Positions 17,604-26,223 of a stretch of 64,000 nt of DNA are shown here, piece by piece (within the stretch, counting starts at the first letter, position 1; every line of letters starts with the position of its first letter). The DNA lies in contig NZ_QSUU01000002.1 of the NCBI RefSeq assembly GCF_003439125.1, forward strand, positions 62,001 through 126,000, in the 5' to 3' direction. Position numbers and translations under genes: made by a program. Under the pieces are notes generated by a model. The model was not told the origin of the DNA. It did no database searches and worked only from the letters and a program-made list of their open reading frames with translations. This DNA comes from Collinsella sp. OM04-5. GTDB taxonomy: Bacteria > Actinomycetota > Coriobacteriia > Coriobacteriales > Coriobacteriaceae.

Positions 17604-17701
17604 TTACGCCATTCTCAATGCGGATTTTATGCTACTTCCAATGTAGTTTTTACGCCGTTGCGGATGTAGTTTTTACGCTATGTTCATTGAAGGTTTTACG
17701 C
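17604..17701. repeat. Five direct repeats with exact 23-bp period
   Basis: TTACGC (once TTATGC) occurs at 17604, 17627, 17650, 17673 and 17696, every 23 bp. The central copies extend to ATGTAGTTTTTACGC. The array begins 15 bases beyond the upstream end of the DUF4143 remnant. Confidence 0.8.
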
Positions 17702-17750
17702 TTGGCATCCTTAGCGCGACGCTCGCTCAACCCCTGACCACCGGATTGCC

Positions 17751-18096
17751 CGAATTCCGGGATGCTGCCTCCGCTCCAAACAAAAGGCCCAGCTCGCGAT
17801 GAGCTGCCTCCCATTTCTTGAACATTAGAAATGGGAGACTTTCCACCCCATGCCTCTATCGGAAACGGCATCCCGTCCTGAGCATCGAATCCGGGACGTA
17901 GTTTCCGCATGCGGCTTCGTTAGGAAAGCATGTTCCACTCTGAGCGCTCATTCCGGGGTGCAATTTCCGCCAGAGACACCGCCGGGAAAGCACATCCCGG
18001 TTTGGAGCCGAAATCTGGGATGTAGTTTCCGCTTGAAGGGCGATCCGGAAAGCACGTCCCATCCCGAGTGGCAATTCCGGGTCACAGTTTCCGCAG
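17751..18096. repeat. 62/63-nt palindromic repeat array A
   Basis: One degenerate partial unit (17751-17805) followed by four tandem units of 61-63 nt (from 17860). Each unit reads roughly GGAAA-gca-TCCC ... GGGA-gcag-TTTCCGC, so each can fold as a hairpin with a loop near 20 nt. The partial unit ends CTCCAAACAAAA followed by a GC palindrome, exactly as array B ends at 19686. The rest of 18097-18387 holds the operator-like repeats of the next gene. Confidence 0.75.
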
Positions 18097-18310
18097 ATAC
18101 AAGGCGACAGTCCGCCGCCCTTATCACATGCCTTCAAATATGCGATCCAGAAACACAAAACAGCAGATAGAATGCTCTTTTTCAAAAAGTACACGTCCCT
18201 AAACTTACCAGGTCTTCATAACTTGTTGCCGTTCACGGGAGCCGATCACCGCCCACCGATTCGAATGTAAAAATGTCGCCGAAAACAGGCCATCTACCTG
18301 CATGGTTAGA

Positions 18311-18352
18311 TTTTGGTCAGCTTTTGGTCAGCTGAGCGGCAAGTTCCAGCTG
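18311..18352 (+). promoter_or_regulatory. Tandem 11-bp repeat and CAGCTG pair upstream of the AbiEi-like gene
   Basis: TTTTGGTCAGC occurs twice in direct tandem (18311-18321, 18322-18332), overlapping the first of two CAGCTG palindromes (18329 and 18347). It lies 36-77 bases before the ATG at 18388, where a regulator, possibly the gene's own product, could bind. Confidence 0.4.
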
Positions 18353-18387
18353 ATACGTTTTTGCTACCCAAAAGGAGGCGGTAGCTC

Positions 18388-19386
18388 ATGACCCATTGCA
18401 ATGACCAGCTCATCGACCAACTGCTCACTCAAGCCGAACAAGAGGGGCGCTGTCTGATTCCCCCGAGCATGGCGATCCGAAAAGCGCTCCTTCGGCGCAC
18501 CGGCGGCACGGTTGTCTCGCCCATGCCGGGGTTGTTTGCGCGAAAAACGCGCTGGGATGAACTCAACCGAGCGCAACGCCATTGCGAGATTATCCGCGCC
18601 CTTGCGATCATCCATCCCGATTGGACGTTCTGCTCGTTTTCGGCAGCTTGCCTGCTGGGGCTCGAGGTCTCGTGGCGACACCTGAACGTCGTGCATGTTT
18701 GCAGCTCGACAAAGCCGTCGGCTCGTCCGGGCGCACATATTCAGCGACACCAGATTGAGCCGGCCGGAGCAATACGCAGAGCCGACGTATCGGTAACGCC
18801 GCCCATCCAAACGGCCACAGATTGCCTGCTGCAAACTGGTTTTGCCGACGGCATGCCCATTGCCGATTCGGCGATCTCAAAGCTCGGCCTTGCGCCGGAA
18901 CAGCTGATGAAGGCCGTTGAGCAACGAGCGACTGCCCGCAATGGGCGCGCGATTCGCACCGCCCTCACAACGCTTCGATATGCCGACGCCCGCGCCGAGA
19001 GCGGCGGGGAATCGGTCGCCCGAGCCGTCATGATCGAGACGGGCTTTGCACCCGACTGGCTTCAATACGAGCTGACGGACCCCTTCGATTCGGCCAAACC
19101 CATACGAACGGACTTTGCCTGGGAGCGCCAGGCGCAGGAACTCACGCTGGGCGAGCTCGACGGGCTCATCAAATATACCGACCAGACCATGCTGGCCGGA
19201 CGCACCACCGCCGAGGCGCTCGTTGCCGAACGACAGCGCGAGGCGCACCTATCGCTCTACGGCCATCCGCTCATCCGCTTTACCATGATCGAAGTCCGTT
19301 CGGCAGGCATGCTCGCGAAAAAGCTGCAGACGGCAGGCATCCGCCAGACCATGCTCCCGACATGGCTCAACGATATTGAGCTGTAG
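18388..19386 (+). CDS. AbiEi antitoxin-like protein with C-terminal PD-(D/E)xK-like domain
   Basis: The 332-residue product resembles actinobacterial AbiEi-type proteins: an N-terminal helical part (MAIRKALLRRTGG, MPGLFARKTRWDEL), a FCSFSAACLLGL/HLNVVHV segment typical of the AbiEi core, and a C-terminal nuclease-like region with TDFAWE, then GELDGLIKY, which places an E-x-D-G-x-x-K near residue 255. GGAGG precedes the ATG. No AbiEii nucleotidyltransferase toxin is adjacent, so it is an orphan. It is flanked on both sides by homologous palindromic arrays, suggesting an accessory island. Confidence 0.6.
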   Translation: MTHCNDQLIDQLLTQAEQEGRCLIPPSMAIRKALLRRTGGTVVSPMPGLFARKTRWDELNRAQRHCEIIRALAIIHPDWTFCSFSAACLLGLEVSWRHLNVVHVCSSTKPSARPGAHIQRHQIEPAGAIRRADVSVTPPIQTATDCLLQTGFADGMPIADSAISKLGLAPEQLMKAVEQRATARNGRAIRTALTTLRYADARAESGGESVARAVMIETGFAPDWLQYELTDPFDSAKPIRTDFAWERQAQELTLGELDGLIKYTDQTMLAGRTTAEALVAERQREAHLSLYGHPLIRFTMIEVRSAGMLAKKLQTAGIRQTMLPTWLNDIEL

Positions 19387-19419
19387 GGGCTGCTGAGCTT
19401 ATGCCCGTCTGCCTGCCAA

Positions 19420-19686
19420 ACCGGGACACACTTTCCGGTTGGCAGCACCCGCGGAAACCATGTCCCAGATTGAATGCTCAAAATGGGATGCGCTTTCCCG
19501 ACGAAGCTCCTTGCGGAAAGCGTGTCCCAGAATGAAGACTCAGAATGGGATGCAATTTCCGCTTGAAGGCCGATCCGGAAACTGCATCCCATTCTGAGCG
19601 CCAATTCCGGGACGCAGTTTCCGGTTGAGGGCTGTTCCGGAAAGCGCATCCCATTCTGGAGCCGAAATCTGGGACGCAGTTTCCGC
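19420..19686. repeat. 62/63-nt palindromic repeat array B
   Basis: Half a unit plus four full units of about 62 nt, each GGAAAnnnnnTCCCA ... GGGAnGCAGTTTCCG. In unit 3 GGAAACTGC pairs perfectly with GCAGTTTCC. The array is homologous to array A and abuts the xdhD terminator. It fills most of the 408-bp gap between the AbiEi-like gene and xdhD; no gene is supported here. Confidence 0.75.
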
Positions 19687-19693
19687 TCCAAAC

Positions 19694-19724
19694 AAAAAGC
19701 CCCGGCTCGCGATGGAGCCGGGGC
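19694..19724 (-). terminator. Intrinsic terminator of the xdhD operon
   Basis: On the minus strand GCCCCGGCTC pairs with GAGCCGGGGC and is followed by TTTTTGTTT, 70 bases past the xdhD stop. Confidence 0.8.
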
Positions 19725-19794
19725 CAAAGGCGCAGCATATACAGTTGATGTTGAGCGCGAACAGCCCGTCAGCAATGGGCGTCCGCGTTCTACC

Positions 19795-22572
19795 CTACCC
19801 GCGGTGACGAGCGCGGCTGTACGGCGTATCCACCATGGGCAGATTTGGACGCAGCTTGCCGTCAAACGCGCGGTAGGCATTCTGCACGGCGGGCGCCGTG
19901 GGGATCGTTGCGATCTCGCCGATGCCCTTGCCGCCGTATGCCACGGGCAGCAGTTCGTCCTTCTCCACGTAGATGGCGTGGATATCCGGAATCTCGGGCG
20001 CACGGAACAGCCCGAGCGTGCCGTACCTTGCCTGGGGTACGCAGTCCTTAAGCGGCCAGTCCTCGGTGAGCGCATAGCCCATACCCATGAGCACGCCGCC
20101 TTCAATCTGACCTTGGATCGAGATGGGGTTGACCACCTTGCCGGAATCGTGCGCGGCATAGACCTCGCTCACGCGGCCGTCATCGTCCAGAATGACCACG
20201 TGCGTGGCAAAGCCGTAGCAGATGTGGCTCTTGGGATTGGGGACGTCGGCGCCCAGTTTGTCGGTCGGCTCCAGATACACGTAGCCAAACTCGCATCCCT
20301 CGAGCGCCTTGATGGCGGCCGCGGGATCCTGAGGATGCATGCCCTGGCCGGCGACGAGTTCCTGTGTGCGTAGCTGATAGGCGCGACCGTCGTCGTACTC
20401 GATCTTGACGCCGTCACCATGGGCGCTCACCGGGGCGGTAGGCGCAGGCTTGCCGGCCTCGATGCCAACCATGGCATCGCGCAGCAGGAAGGCGGCACCG
20501 CGCACGGCCTCGCCGGTCACGACCGTCTGACGCGAGCCAGACGTGGTGCCGGAGTCGGGAGCGTTCTCGGTGGAGCACTCGCCGTTGGCAATGCAGCTCA
20601 GCGGCAGGCCGCATGCCTCGGCAACGTCCTGCAAAAAGACGGTGTTACAGCCCTGGCCGATGTCGGACGTGGCGGCATAGACCACGGCCACGCCGTTCTC
20701 GACGCGAATCTTGCAGCGGCCGGCATCGGGCAGGCCCACGCCCACGCCGGCGTTCTTCATGGCGCAGGCGATACCGGCGTGTCCGGGATGCGCATAGTAG
20801 GCATCTTTGACCTCGAGCAGCGTCTCCTTAAGCGCCGTGGAGCAGTCGGCAATCTGGCCGTTGGGCAAAACCTCGCCCGGCTCGATGGCGTTTCTATAAC
20901 GAATCTCCCACGGGTCCAGACCGACCTTCTCGGCCAGCAGGTCGATCAGGCTCTCGAGCGCAAACTCGGACTGGCACACGCCAAAGCCGCGGTACGCGCC
21001 GGCGGGCGGGTTGTTGGTGTAGTAGCCAAAGCCGCGGATGTCGGTGTTCTGGTACTTGTAGGGGCCGACGGCATGCGTGCAGGCGCGCTCGAGCACCGGG
21101 CCGCACAGCGACGCGTAGGCGCCGGTGTCAAAGTTGATCTCGCAGTCCAGACCGGTAAAGTTGCCTTCGGCGTCGCAACCCAGCGTAAAGGTGCCGTCCA
21201 TGGCATGGCGCTTGGGATGGAACGCGAGCGACTCGGCACGCGTGAGCTTGCACTTCACAGGACGCTGGAGCTTATAGGCAGCAAGCGCGGCCAGGTGCTG
21301 GATCGAAACGTCCTCCTTACCGCCAAAGCCGCCGCCCACGAGCATGGTCTCGACGACCACGCGCTCGGGCTCGTTGTCCCAGCCAAACATGTGGGCACAC
21401 TCTTTGCGCGTGTCGTAGGCACCCTGGTCGGTCGACTGCACCTTGACGCCGTTCTTGTACGGGAAGGCAACGGCGCACTCGGGCTCCAAGAAGGCATGCT
21501 CGGTAAAAGGCGTGGTAAAGCGCTGTGTCACGGTGAACGCGCTCTCTGCCAGCGCCTTGGCGGCGTCGCCGCGCGTCACATGGCGGCTCTGGCACACGTT
21601 GTCCTTGAGCTCCACCGTGTTGCCAAAGGCAAAGAAGCTGTCGTGCAGGCGCGGGGCGTCGGCAGCCCTGGCCTCGACAATGTTACGCACGGGCTCCAGC
21701 GGCTCGTAATCGATCTTTACGAGCTTCTTGGCCTTCTCGAGCGTCGCTTCGTCCTCGGCGACCACCAGCACGATGGCGTCACCCACGCAGCGGGTGATAT
21801 CGCCCTGGGCGATCATGACATCCCAGTCCTGGATAAGGTGGCCGACCTGGTTGACCGGCACGTCCTCGGCGCGCAAGATGCCCACCACACCGGGCAGGGC
21901 CTCGGCCTTGGAGGTATCGATGGAGAGCACGCGGGCGCGCGGATACTTGGAGCGCACGGCGCTGGCGTAGGTCAGACCCGGCTGATCGAGCTCGTCGATG
22001 TCATCGGGATACTTGCCCTCGCCGAGCACCTTCTTGCGCACGTCGATACGGAAGGCGCGCTTGCCCACGCCGTAGTCGTCGCCGCGCTCCAAGTCCTCGT
22101 CGATCTGCTTTTCGCCGCGGAGCACCGCAGCGGCCAGCGAAATGCCCTCGATAATCTTCTTGTAGCCGGTGCAGCGGCAGACGTTGCCGCGGATGGCGTA
22201 CTTAATCTGCTCCTCGGTGGGCTCGGGGTCCTCGGCGATCAGCGCCGCACCCGCCATGACCATGCCGGGGATGCAAAAACCGCACTGCACGGCGCCCACG
22301 GCGCCAAAGGCGTACACAAAGGCCTCGCGCACGTCCTGAGGCAGGCCCTCGACGGTCACGATGTTGCGACCGGCGGCAAGGGCGGTGGTCAGCACGCACG
22401 CCTTGACGGCCGCACCGTCCACATGGATGGTGCAGGTACCGCACGCGCCCTCGGAGCAGCCGTCCTTGGCGGAATGGATGTGCAGGTCGTCGCGCAGGTA
22501 GCGCAGCAGCGGTTTGTTTTGGGTCGTCGTGCGCTCGACACCGTTAACGGTAAAAGTGAATTCCTGTGCCAT
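19795..22572 (-). CDS. xdhD: Selenium-dependent xanthine dehydrogenase (XdhD), fused Fe-S and molybdopterin subunits
   Basis: Molybdenum hydroxylase of 925 residues without the FAD domain. The N-terminal plant-type 2Fe-2S cluster uses C39, C44, C47 and C59; the second, helical 2Fe-2S domain uses C97, C100, C132 and C134 (CGFC, CRCTGYKK). The molybdopterin part follows, with GGGFGGKED and GAYRGFGVCQSE. Known family members hydroxylate or dehydroxylate purines; with YgfK it belongs to the anaerobic uric-acid gene set. Electrons probably pass to the adjacent ferredoxin and YgfK. No in-frame TGA is present, so selenium would be in the cofactor, not as selenocysteine. It is last in the permease-ssnA-ygfK-ferredoxin-xdhD run. 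Confidence 0.92.
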   Translation of the reverse strand: MAQEFTFTVNGVERTTTQNKPLLRYLRDDLHIHSAKDGCSEGACGTCTIHVDGAAVKACVLTTALAAGRNIVTVEGLPQDVREAFVYAFGAVGAVQCGFCIPGMVMAGAALIAEDPEPTEEQIKYAIRGNVCRCTGYKKIIEGISLAAAVLRGEKQIDEDLERGDDYGVGKRAFRIDVRKKVLGEGKYPDDIDELDQPGLTYASAVRSKYPRARVLSIDTSKAEALPGVVGILRAEDVPVNQVGHLIQDWDVMIAQGDITRCVGDAIVLVVAEDEATLEKAKKLVKIDYEPLEPVRNIVEARAADAPRLHDSFFAFGNTVELKDNVCQSRHVTRGDAAKALAESAFTVTQRFTTPFTEHAFLEPECAVAFPYKNGVKVQSTDQGAYDTRKECAHMFGWDNEPERVVVETMLVGGGFGGKEDVSIQHLAALAAYKLQRPVKCKLTRAESLAFHPKRHAMDGTFTLGCDAEGNFTGLDCEINFDTGAYASLCGPVLERACTHAVGPYKYQNTDIRGFGYYTNNPPAGAYRGFGVCQSEFALESLIDLLAEKVGLDPWEIRYRNAIEPGEVLPNGQIADCSTALKETLLEVKDAYYAHPGHAGIACAMKNAGVGVGLPDAGRCKIRVENGVAVVYAATSDIGQGCNTVFLQDVAEACGLPLSCIANGECSTENAPDSGTTSGSRQTVVTGEAVRGAAFLLRDAMVGIEAGKPAPTAPVSAHGDGVKIEYDDGRAYQLRTQELVAGQGMHPQDPAAAIKALEGCEFGYVYLEPTDKLGADVPNPKSHICYGFATHVVILDDDGRVSEVYAAHDSGKVVNPISIQGQIEGGVLMGMGYALTEDWPLKDCVPQARYGTLGLFRAPEIPDIHAIYVEKDELLPVAYGGKGIGEIATIPTAPAVQNAYRAFDGKLRPNLPMVDTPYSRARHRG

Positions 22573-22584
22573 GGTGATTCCCTT

Positions 22585-23064
22585 CTACACGCCGGCGGCG
22601 ATGCCGGTGCGGTCGTGGATGGCGCCATGCGGGCAAACGACGGCGCACATGCCGCACGACAGGCAGTCCGCGCCGTCGATATGGGCACAGTTGTCCTCGA
22701 TGCGGATAGCGCCGGCAGGGCACTTTTTGGCGCACATGCCGCAACCGATGCAGCTCGTGTCGCAGACCTTGCGCGCAATGGCGCCCTTATCGGTGTTGTT
22801 GCAGCGCACCAGAATGTTCTGGTAGCCGGGGACGAAGGCAATCACGCGCTGCGGGCATGCCATGCCGCACAGGCCACAACCCGTGCACCTGGAGCGGTCC
22901 ACGCGGGCGATGCCATCAACCAGCGCAATGGCGCCGTGGGGGCAGGCCGTGACGCAGGCGCCACAGCCAATGCAGCCTTCGTTGCAGCGGGCGTCGCCGC
23001 CTGCGGAGGCACAGCCGCTTCCGCAGGCAACGTAGGCCACGTTATGTTGAATGGATTTGGCCAT
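22585..23064 (-). CDS. Four-cluster 4Fe-4S polyferredoxin
   Basis: Electron carrier of 159 residues with four CxxCxxCxxxCP motifs: CIGCGACVTACP, CTGCGLCGMACP, CIGCGMCAKKCP and CLSCGMCAVVCP. The N-terminus has extra cysteines (ACGSGC). It resembles the ferredoxin (YgfS-like) that accompanies xdhD and ygfK in enterobacteria. It sits eleven bases from ygfK and twelve from xdhD, so it likely shuttles electrons between these two. Confidence 0.9.
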   Translation of the reverse strand: MAKSIQHNVAYVACGSGCASAGGDARCNEGCIGCGACVTACPHGAIALVDGIARVDRSRCTGCGLCGMACPQRVIAFVPGYQNILVRCNNTDKGAIARKVCDTSCIGCGMCAKKCPAGAIRIEDNCAHIDGADCLSCGMCAVVCPHGAIHDRTGIAAGV

Positions 23065-23075
23065 AAGAGACTCGC

Positions 23076-26075
23076 CTATTTCTTAAGAAGGTACGAATAG
23101 TTGTCGCGCACGGCCCTGATGGTCAGGCGGACGGCCTCGGGAAGACCGGTGTTGACGGCATCGACCGAGACGGTGCGGACCGTGCCGGCGACGCGGACTT
23201 TAAAGTGGTCCTCGTCCACAGCCAGGAAGCCCTCGTTCTCGGAGTTCTCCATGTCCTGCTCGCTCCAGAACAGGGTGAGCTTGTCCTTATAGGGACGACC
23301 CTCCTGGTAGGGGCAGAACACGGCGCAGTTGCCGCACTCGTTGCACATGCCGTCGACATGTACCACCTGATGCTTGGCCAGGCCCGGCACCTTAATTGCC
23401 ACGTTGGCGCGGTTGGGGCACACGTCGCAGCAGACCTCGCACACCGAGCCGCAGCCCAGGCAGCGGGTCTTGGTGCAGTTGCGCTTGTCGCGGCACAGCG
23501 ACCCCTTGCGCTCGTAGCAGGTGTCCTCGCGACCGGCCTGCTCGTTGCAGTCGGCGTACTTGTTAAAGTCCACGCCGGCAATGGCACGGGCGACCTCGGC
23601 GGCGTCGGCGATAGCCTCGACCACGGTAGCAGGACCGCGGCGGCAGTCGCCCGCAGCCCAGACGCCCTCTACGCCGGTGGAGGTGGCGGCAAGACGACCG
23701 CGGCGGTCGTGCTCGACGCCCGCGGCATCGTACAGGCTGGCATCGATGCCCTCGCCCACGGCGCAGATCACCGTGGTGGCGGGAAGCTCAACGGTCTCGC
23801 CCGTGGCGACGGGGCTGCGACGGCCGCTTGCATCCGGCTCGCCAAGCTCCGTAACATCGCAGGTCAGCACGGCACCGTTGAGTGCCTTGGGCGCCAGCAA
23901 CTCGCAGAACTCAACGCCGTCGGCAAGAGCAAAATCGAGCTCTTCCTCGTCGGCGGGCATCTGCTTCTTGGTGCGGCGATACACCAGGCGCACGTTCTTC
24001 ACGCCAGCCAGGCGCTTGGCCACGCGGGCCGCGTCCATGGCGGTGTTGCCGGCGCCAATGACCACGACGTCCTCGCCCAGCTCGAGCTTCTCGCCCTTCT
24101 TGGCGGCCTCGAGGAACTCCAGCACATCGAGCTCGGCACCCTCGCCCAAGCCCGCAGAGCCGGGCATCCAGGCACCGGTGGCCACGACCACGTCGGTAAA
24201 GCCCTGGGCCTTGAGCTCGTCAATGGAATCAACGCGAGCGTTGAGCTGCACCTTGGCGCCAAAGGCCAGGCAGAGCTCGGCGTCGTGGGAGATATCGTCG
24301 CTCGCGATACGGAACTCGGGGATTACGTGACGGACCACGCCGCCAAGAGAGTCGCGGGCCTCAAAGATGGTGACGGGCACGCCGGCACGCGTCAGGAAGA
24401 ACGCCGTCGCCAGACCGGCCGGGCCGCCGCCGATAACGGCAACGTTGCGCTCGCCGTCGTTGGCGACGGCCTGGGCGCGCAGCTTGGGCAGCACGGCGGT
24501 CATGGCCTCGCGGGCGGCCTTGAGCTTGCTGGCGCGGATCTGGGCGCCTTCGGGCTCGTAGAACGCACGCTCGCAGGCACGGCCGCAGGGATGCGGGCAG
24601 ATGGTGCCGGTAATGAACGGCAGGGCGTTGCGCTCGATGATGATGTTGAGTGCGTCCTCGTAACGGCCCTCGTCAACAGCCGCCAGATAGGCGGGAATAT
24701 CCTGCTGGATGGGGCAGCTCGTGCGGCACGGCGTGGTAAAGCAGTCGGAAAGCGGGCTCTTGCCGGCGACCTTGCGGTCGGGCAGCGGGCGCAGCGGCTT
24801 CTTATAGAGCGGGTTGGTGAGCGAGTCGGTCTGGATCGCGGTCACGGCCTCGAGAGAGACGCCCGCGAACGGCTTGCCATCCAGGTCGGTAAACTCGCCG
24901 GCCATCTGGCTAAAGCGCTCGTAGCCACCGGGCTTGAGCACGTCGGTCGCCAGGGTAACGGGCCAAATACCGGCATCGTACAGAGCGCGGATGTTGTAGA
25001 CCGTGGCACCGCCGGAGTAGCTGATGCGCAGCTTGCCATCGAACTGCTCGGTAATGCGGCGGGCGGCCTCGATGGTCAGCGAGAACAGCGAACGGCCGGA
25101 CATGTACATCTCGGTAGAAGGCAGCTCGTTCCTCGTCACGTCGACGGGGAACGTGTTGGTCAGCTTGACGCCAAACTCCAGGCCGCGCTCGGCGCACAGG
25201 GCAATCAGGCGCTCGAACATGGGCACGGCGTCGGCCCACTGCAGGTCCTCGCGGAAGTGCGTATCGTCGAAGACGATGTAGTCAAAGCCCAGCTCATTCA
25301 GACGCTGGCGGGCAAACTCATAGCCCAGCAGCGTGGGGTTGCACTTGATGTAGGTGTTGAGGCCCTTCTCGGTGATCAGATAGGTCGCGATGCGCTCGAT
25401 CTCCGCTGGCGGGCAACCGTGCAGGGTAGACTCGGTGATAGAGTTGGAGACGCGCGCCGGAATGGACTCGACAAACGCGGCATCGACATGCTCAAACTGG
25501 TCCAGATTGGCGAGCGCCCATGTGCGACACTCGTTCCAGACGTCAGATCCGCTGGCGTCCTTCATGCCCTCGATGTAGGCGTCGACCTTGGGGCTCTTGA
25601 TGCCCTCCAGGTCATAGCCCACGGACATATTGAAGACAAAGCCGTCCGGGCTACCCAGGCCGTACTCGCGAGCGATCAGGTGGCAGGCGAACCATGCCCT
25701 CACGTACTCGGCAAAGGCCTGCGGAACCTCGAGCTCGGTCGACCACTCGCAGTTGTAGCACTCGTCCTGCGCCACAATGCAGGGCTTGTTGACGCAACGG
25801 GAAAGCTCCTCGCCGTCCATAACCTGGACGGTCTTGAGCTCAAAGAAGCGAGAACCGGCCACATAAGAGGCCACGATGTTCTGGGCAAGCTGTGTATTGG
25901 GGCCGGCGGCCGGGCCAAACGGAGTCTCGATGCGCTCGTCAAAAATGGGAAGCGCGCCCTCCTGGTTGGTCGTGGCCATCTTGCGCACGCCAAAGACGGC
26001 GCCCTGAGTCTTGTGCTCCTCGATGATCCAGTTCATCAGCTGCGAAAACGGGATCGGCCTCATGATGTCGCTCAT
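23076..26075 (-). CDS. ygfK: YgfK, FAD/NAD(P)- and Fe-S-dependent oxidoreductase subunit
   Basis: A 999-residue flavo-iron-sulfur protein annotated in other genomes as putative selenate reductase subunit. The N-terminal ~440 residues are TIM-barrel (dihydroorotate-dehydrogenase-like). A GltD-like part follows, with Fe-S cysteines near 445 (CRTSCPIQQDIP), an FAD motif near 545 (VIGGGPAGLATAFFL) and an NAD(P) motif near 672 (VVVIGAGNTAMDA). Two C-terminal 4Fe-4S sites follow (CLGCGSVCEVCCDVCP, CNECGNCAVFCP). It belongs to the anaerobic uric-acid gene set, probably supplying reducing power. The ATG at 26075 has GAGGAG at proper spacing. Confidence 0.92.
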   Translation of the reverse strand: MSDIMRPIPFSQLMNWIIEEHKTQGAVFGVRKMATTNQEGALPIFDERIETPFGPAAGPNTQLAQNIVASYVAGSRFFELKTVQVMDGEELSRCVNKPCIVAQDECYNCEWSTELEVPQAFAEYVRAWFACHLIAREYGLGSPDGFVFNMSVGYDLEGIKSPKVDAYIEGMKDASGSDVWNECRTWALANLDQFEHVDAAFVESIPARVSNSITESTLHGCPPAEIERIATYLITEKGLNTYIKCNPTLLGYEFARQRLNELGFDYIVFDDTHFREDLQWADAVPMFERLIALCAERGLEFGVKLTNTFPVDVTRNELPSTEMYMSGRSLFSLTIEAARRITEQFDGKLRISYSGGATVYNIRALYDAGIWPVTLATDVLKPGGYERFSQMAGEFTDLDGKPFAGVSLEAVTAIQTDSLTNPLYKKPLRPLPDRKVAGKSPLSDCFTTPCRTSCPIQQDIPAYLAAVDEGRYEDALNIIIERNALPFITGTICPHPCGRACERAFYEPEGAQIRASKLKAAREAMTAVLPKLRAQAVANDGERNVAVIGGGPAGLATAFFLTRAGVPVTIFEARDSLGGVVRHVIPEFRIASDDISHDAELCLAFGAKVQLNARVDSIDELKAQGFTDVVVATGAWMPGSAGLGEGAELDVLEFLEAAKKGEKLELGEDVVVIGAGNTAMDAARVAKRLAGVKNVRLVYRRTKKQMPADEEELDFALADGVEFCELLAPKALNGAVLTCDVTELGEPDASGRRSPVATGETVELPATTVICAVGEGIDASLYDAAGVEHDRRGRLAATSTGVEGVWAAGDCRRGPATVVEAIADAAEVARAIAGVDFNKYADCNEQAGREDTCYERKGSLCRDKRNCTKTRCLGCGSVCEVCCDVCPNRANVAIKVPGLAKHQVVHVDGMCNECGNCAVFCPYQEGRPYKDKLTLFWSEQDMENSENEGFLAVDEDHFKVRVAGTVRTVSVDAVNTGLPEAVRLTIRAVRDNYSYLLKK

Positions 26076-26149
26076 AGTGAGCTCCTCTCTGTAACGCCCG
26101 GCGAGACCGCGCGGCGGGCGCAAATACGGTGTAGCGCTAGCACAGCGCC

Positions 26150-26208
26150 GGCGACCCCGCGGAGGTCGCCTATACGCGCGTCGGATGCGGCGAAACATCT
26201 GACGCGCG
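26150..26208. repeat. Two hairpins between ssnA and ygfK
   Basis: GGCGACC/GGTCGCC (26150-26170) and CGCGCGTC/GACGCGCG (26175-26208) lie in the 148-bp gap between ssnA and ygfK. Neither has a T-run, so they more likely shape mRNA stability or attenuation than stop transcription fully. Confidence 0.5.
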
Positions 26209-26223
26209 CAAATCTACTTGTAA

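Noticed and set aside
14820..17701. The 33-bp and 23-bp arrays as CRISPR
   Set aside because: Repeats are only 10-17 nt and intervals 8-23 nt, there are four or five copies, and no cas gene is present.
17856..18194. A minus-strand frame of 112 codons through palindromic array A, and similar frames through array B
   Set aside because: Open because the repeat period is near 63 nt. No ribosome site or known domain; two frames are open in array B, which argues for non-coding repeats.
19795..22572. Selenocysteine in XdhD
   Set aside because: The frame has no in-frame TGA and the yqeB/yqeC context points to labile selenium in the cofactor.
20419..23100. A plus-strand open frame of 893 codons opposite xdhD and the ferredoxin
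   Set aside because: Shadow of the real genes. The translation is low-complexity (Gly/Ala/His/Asp-rich) without recognisable motifs.
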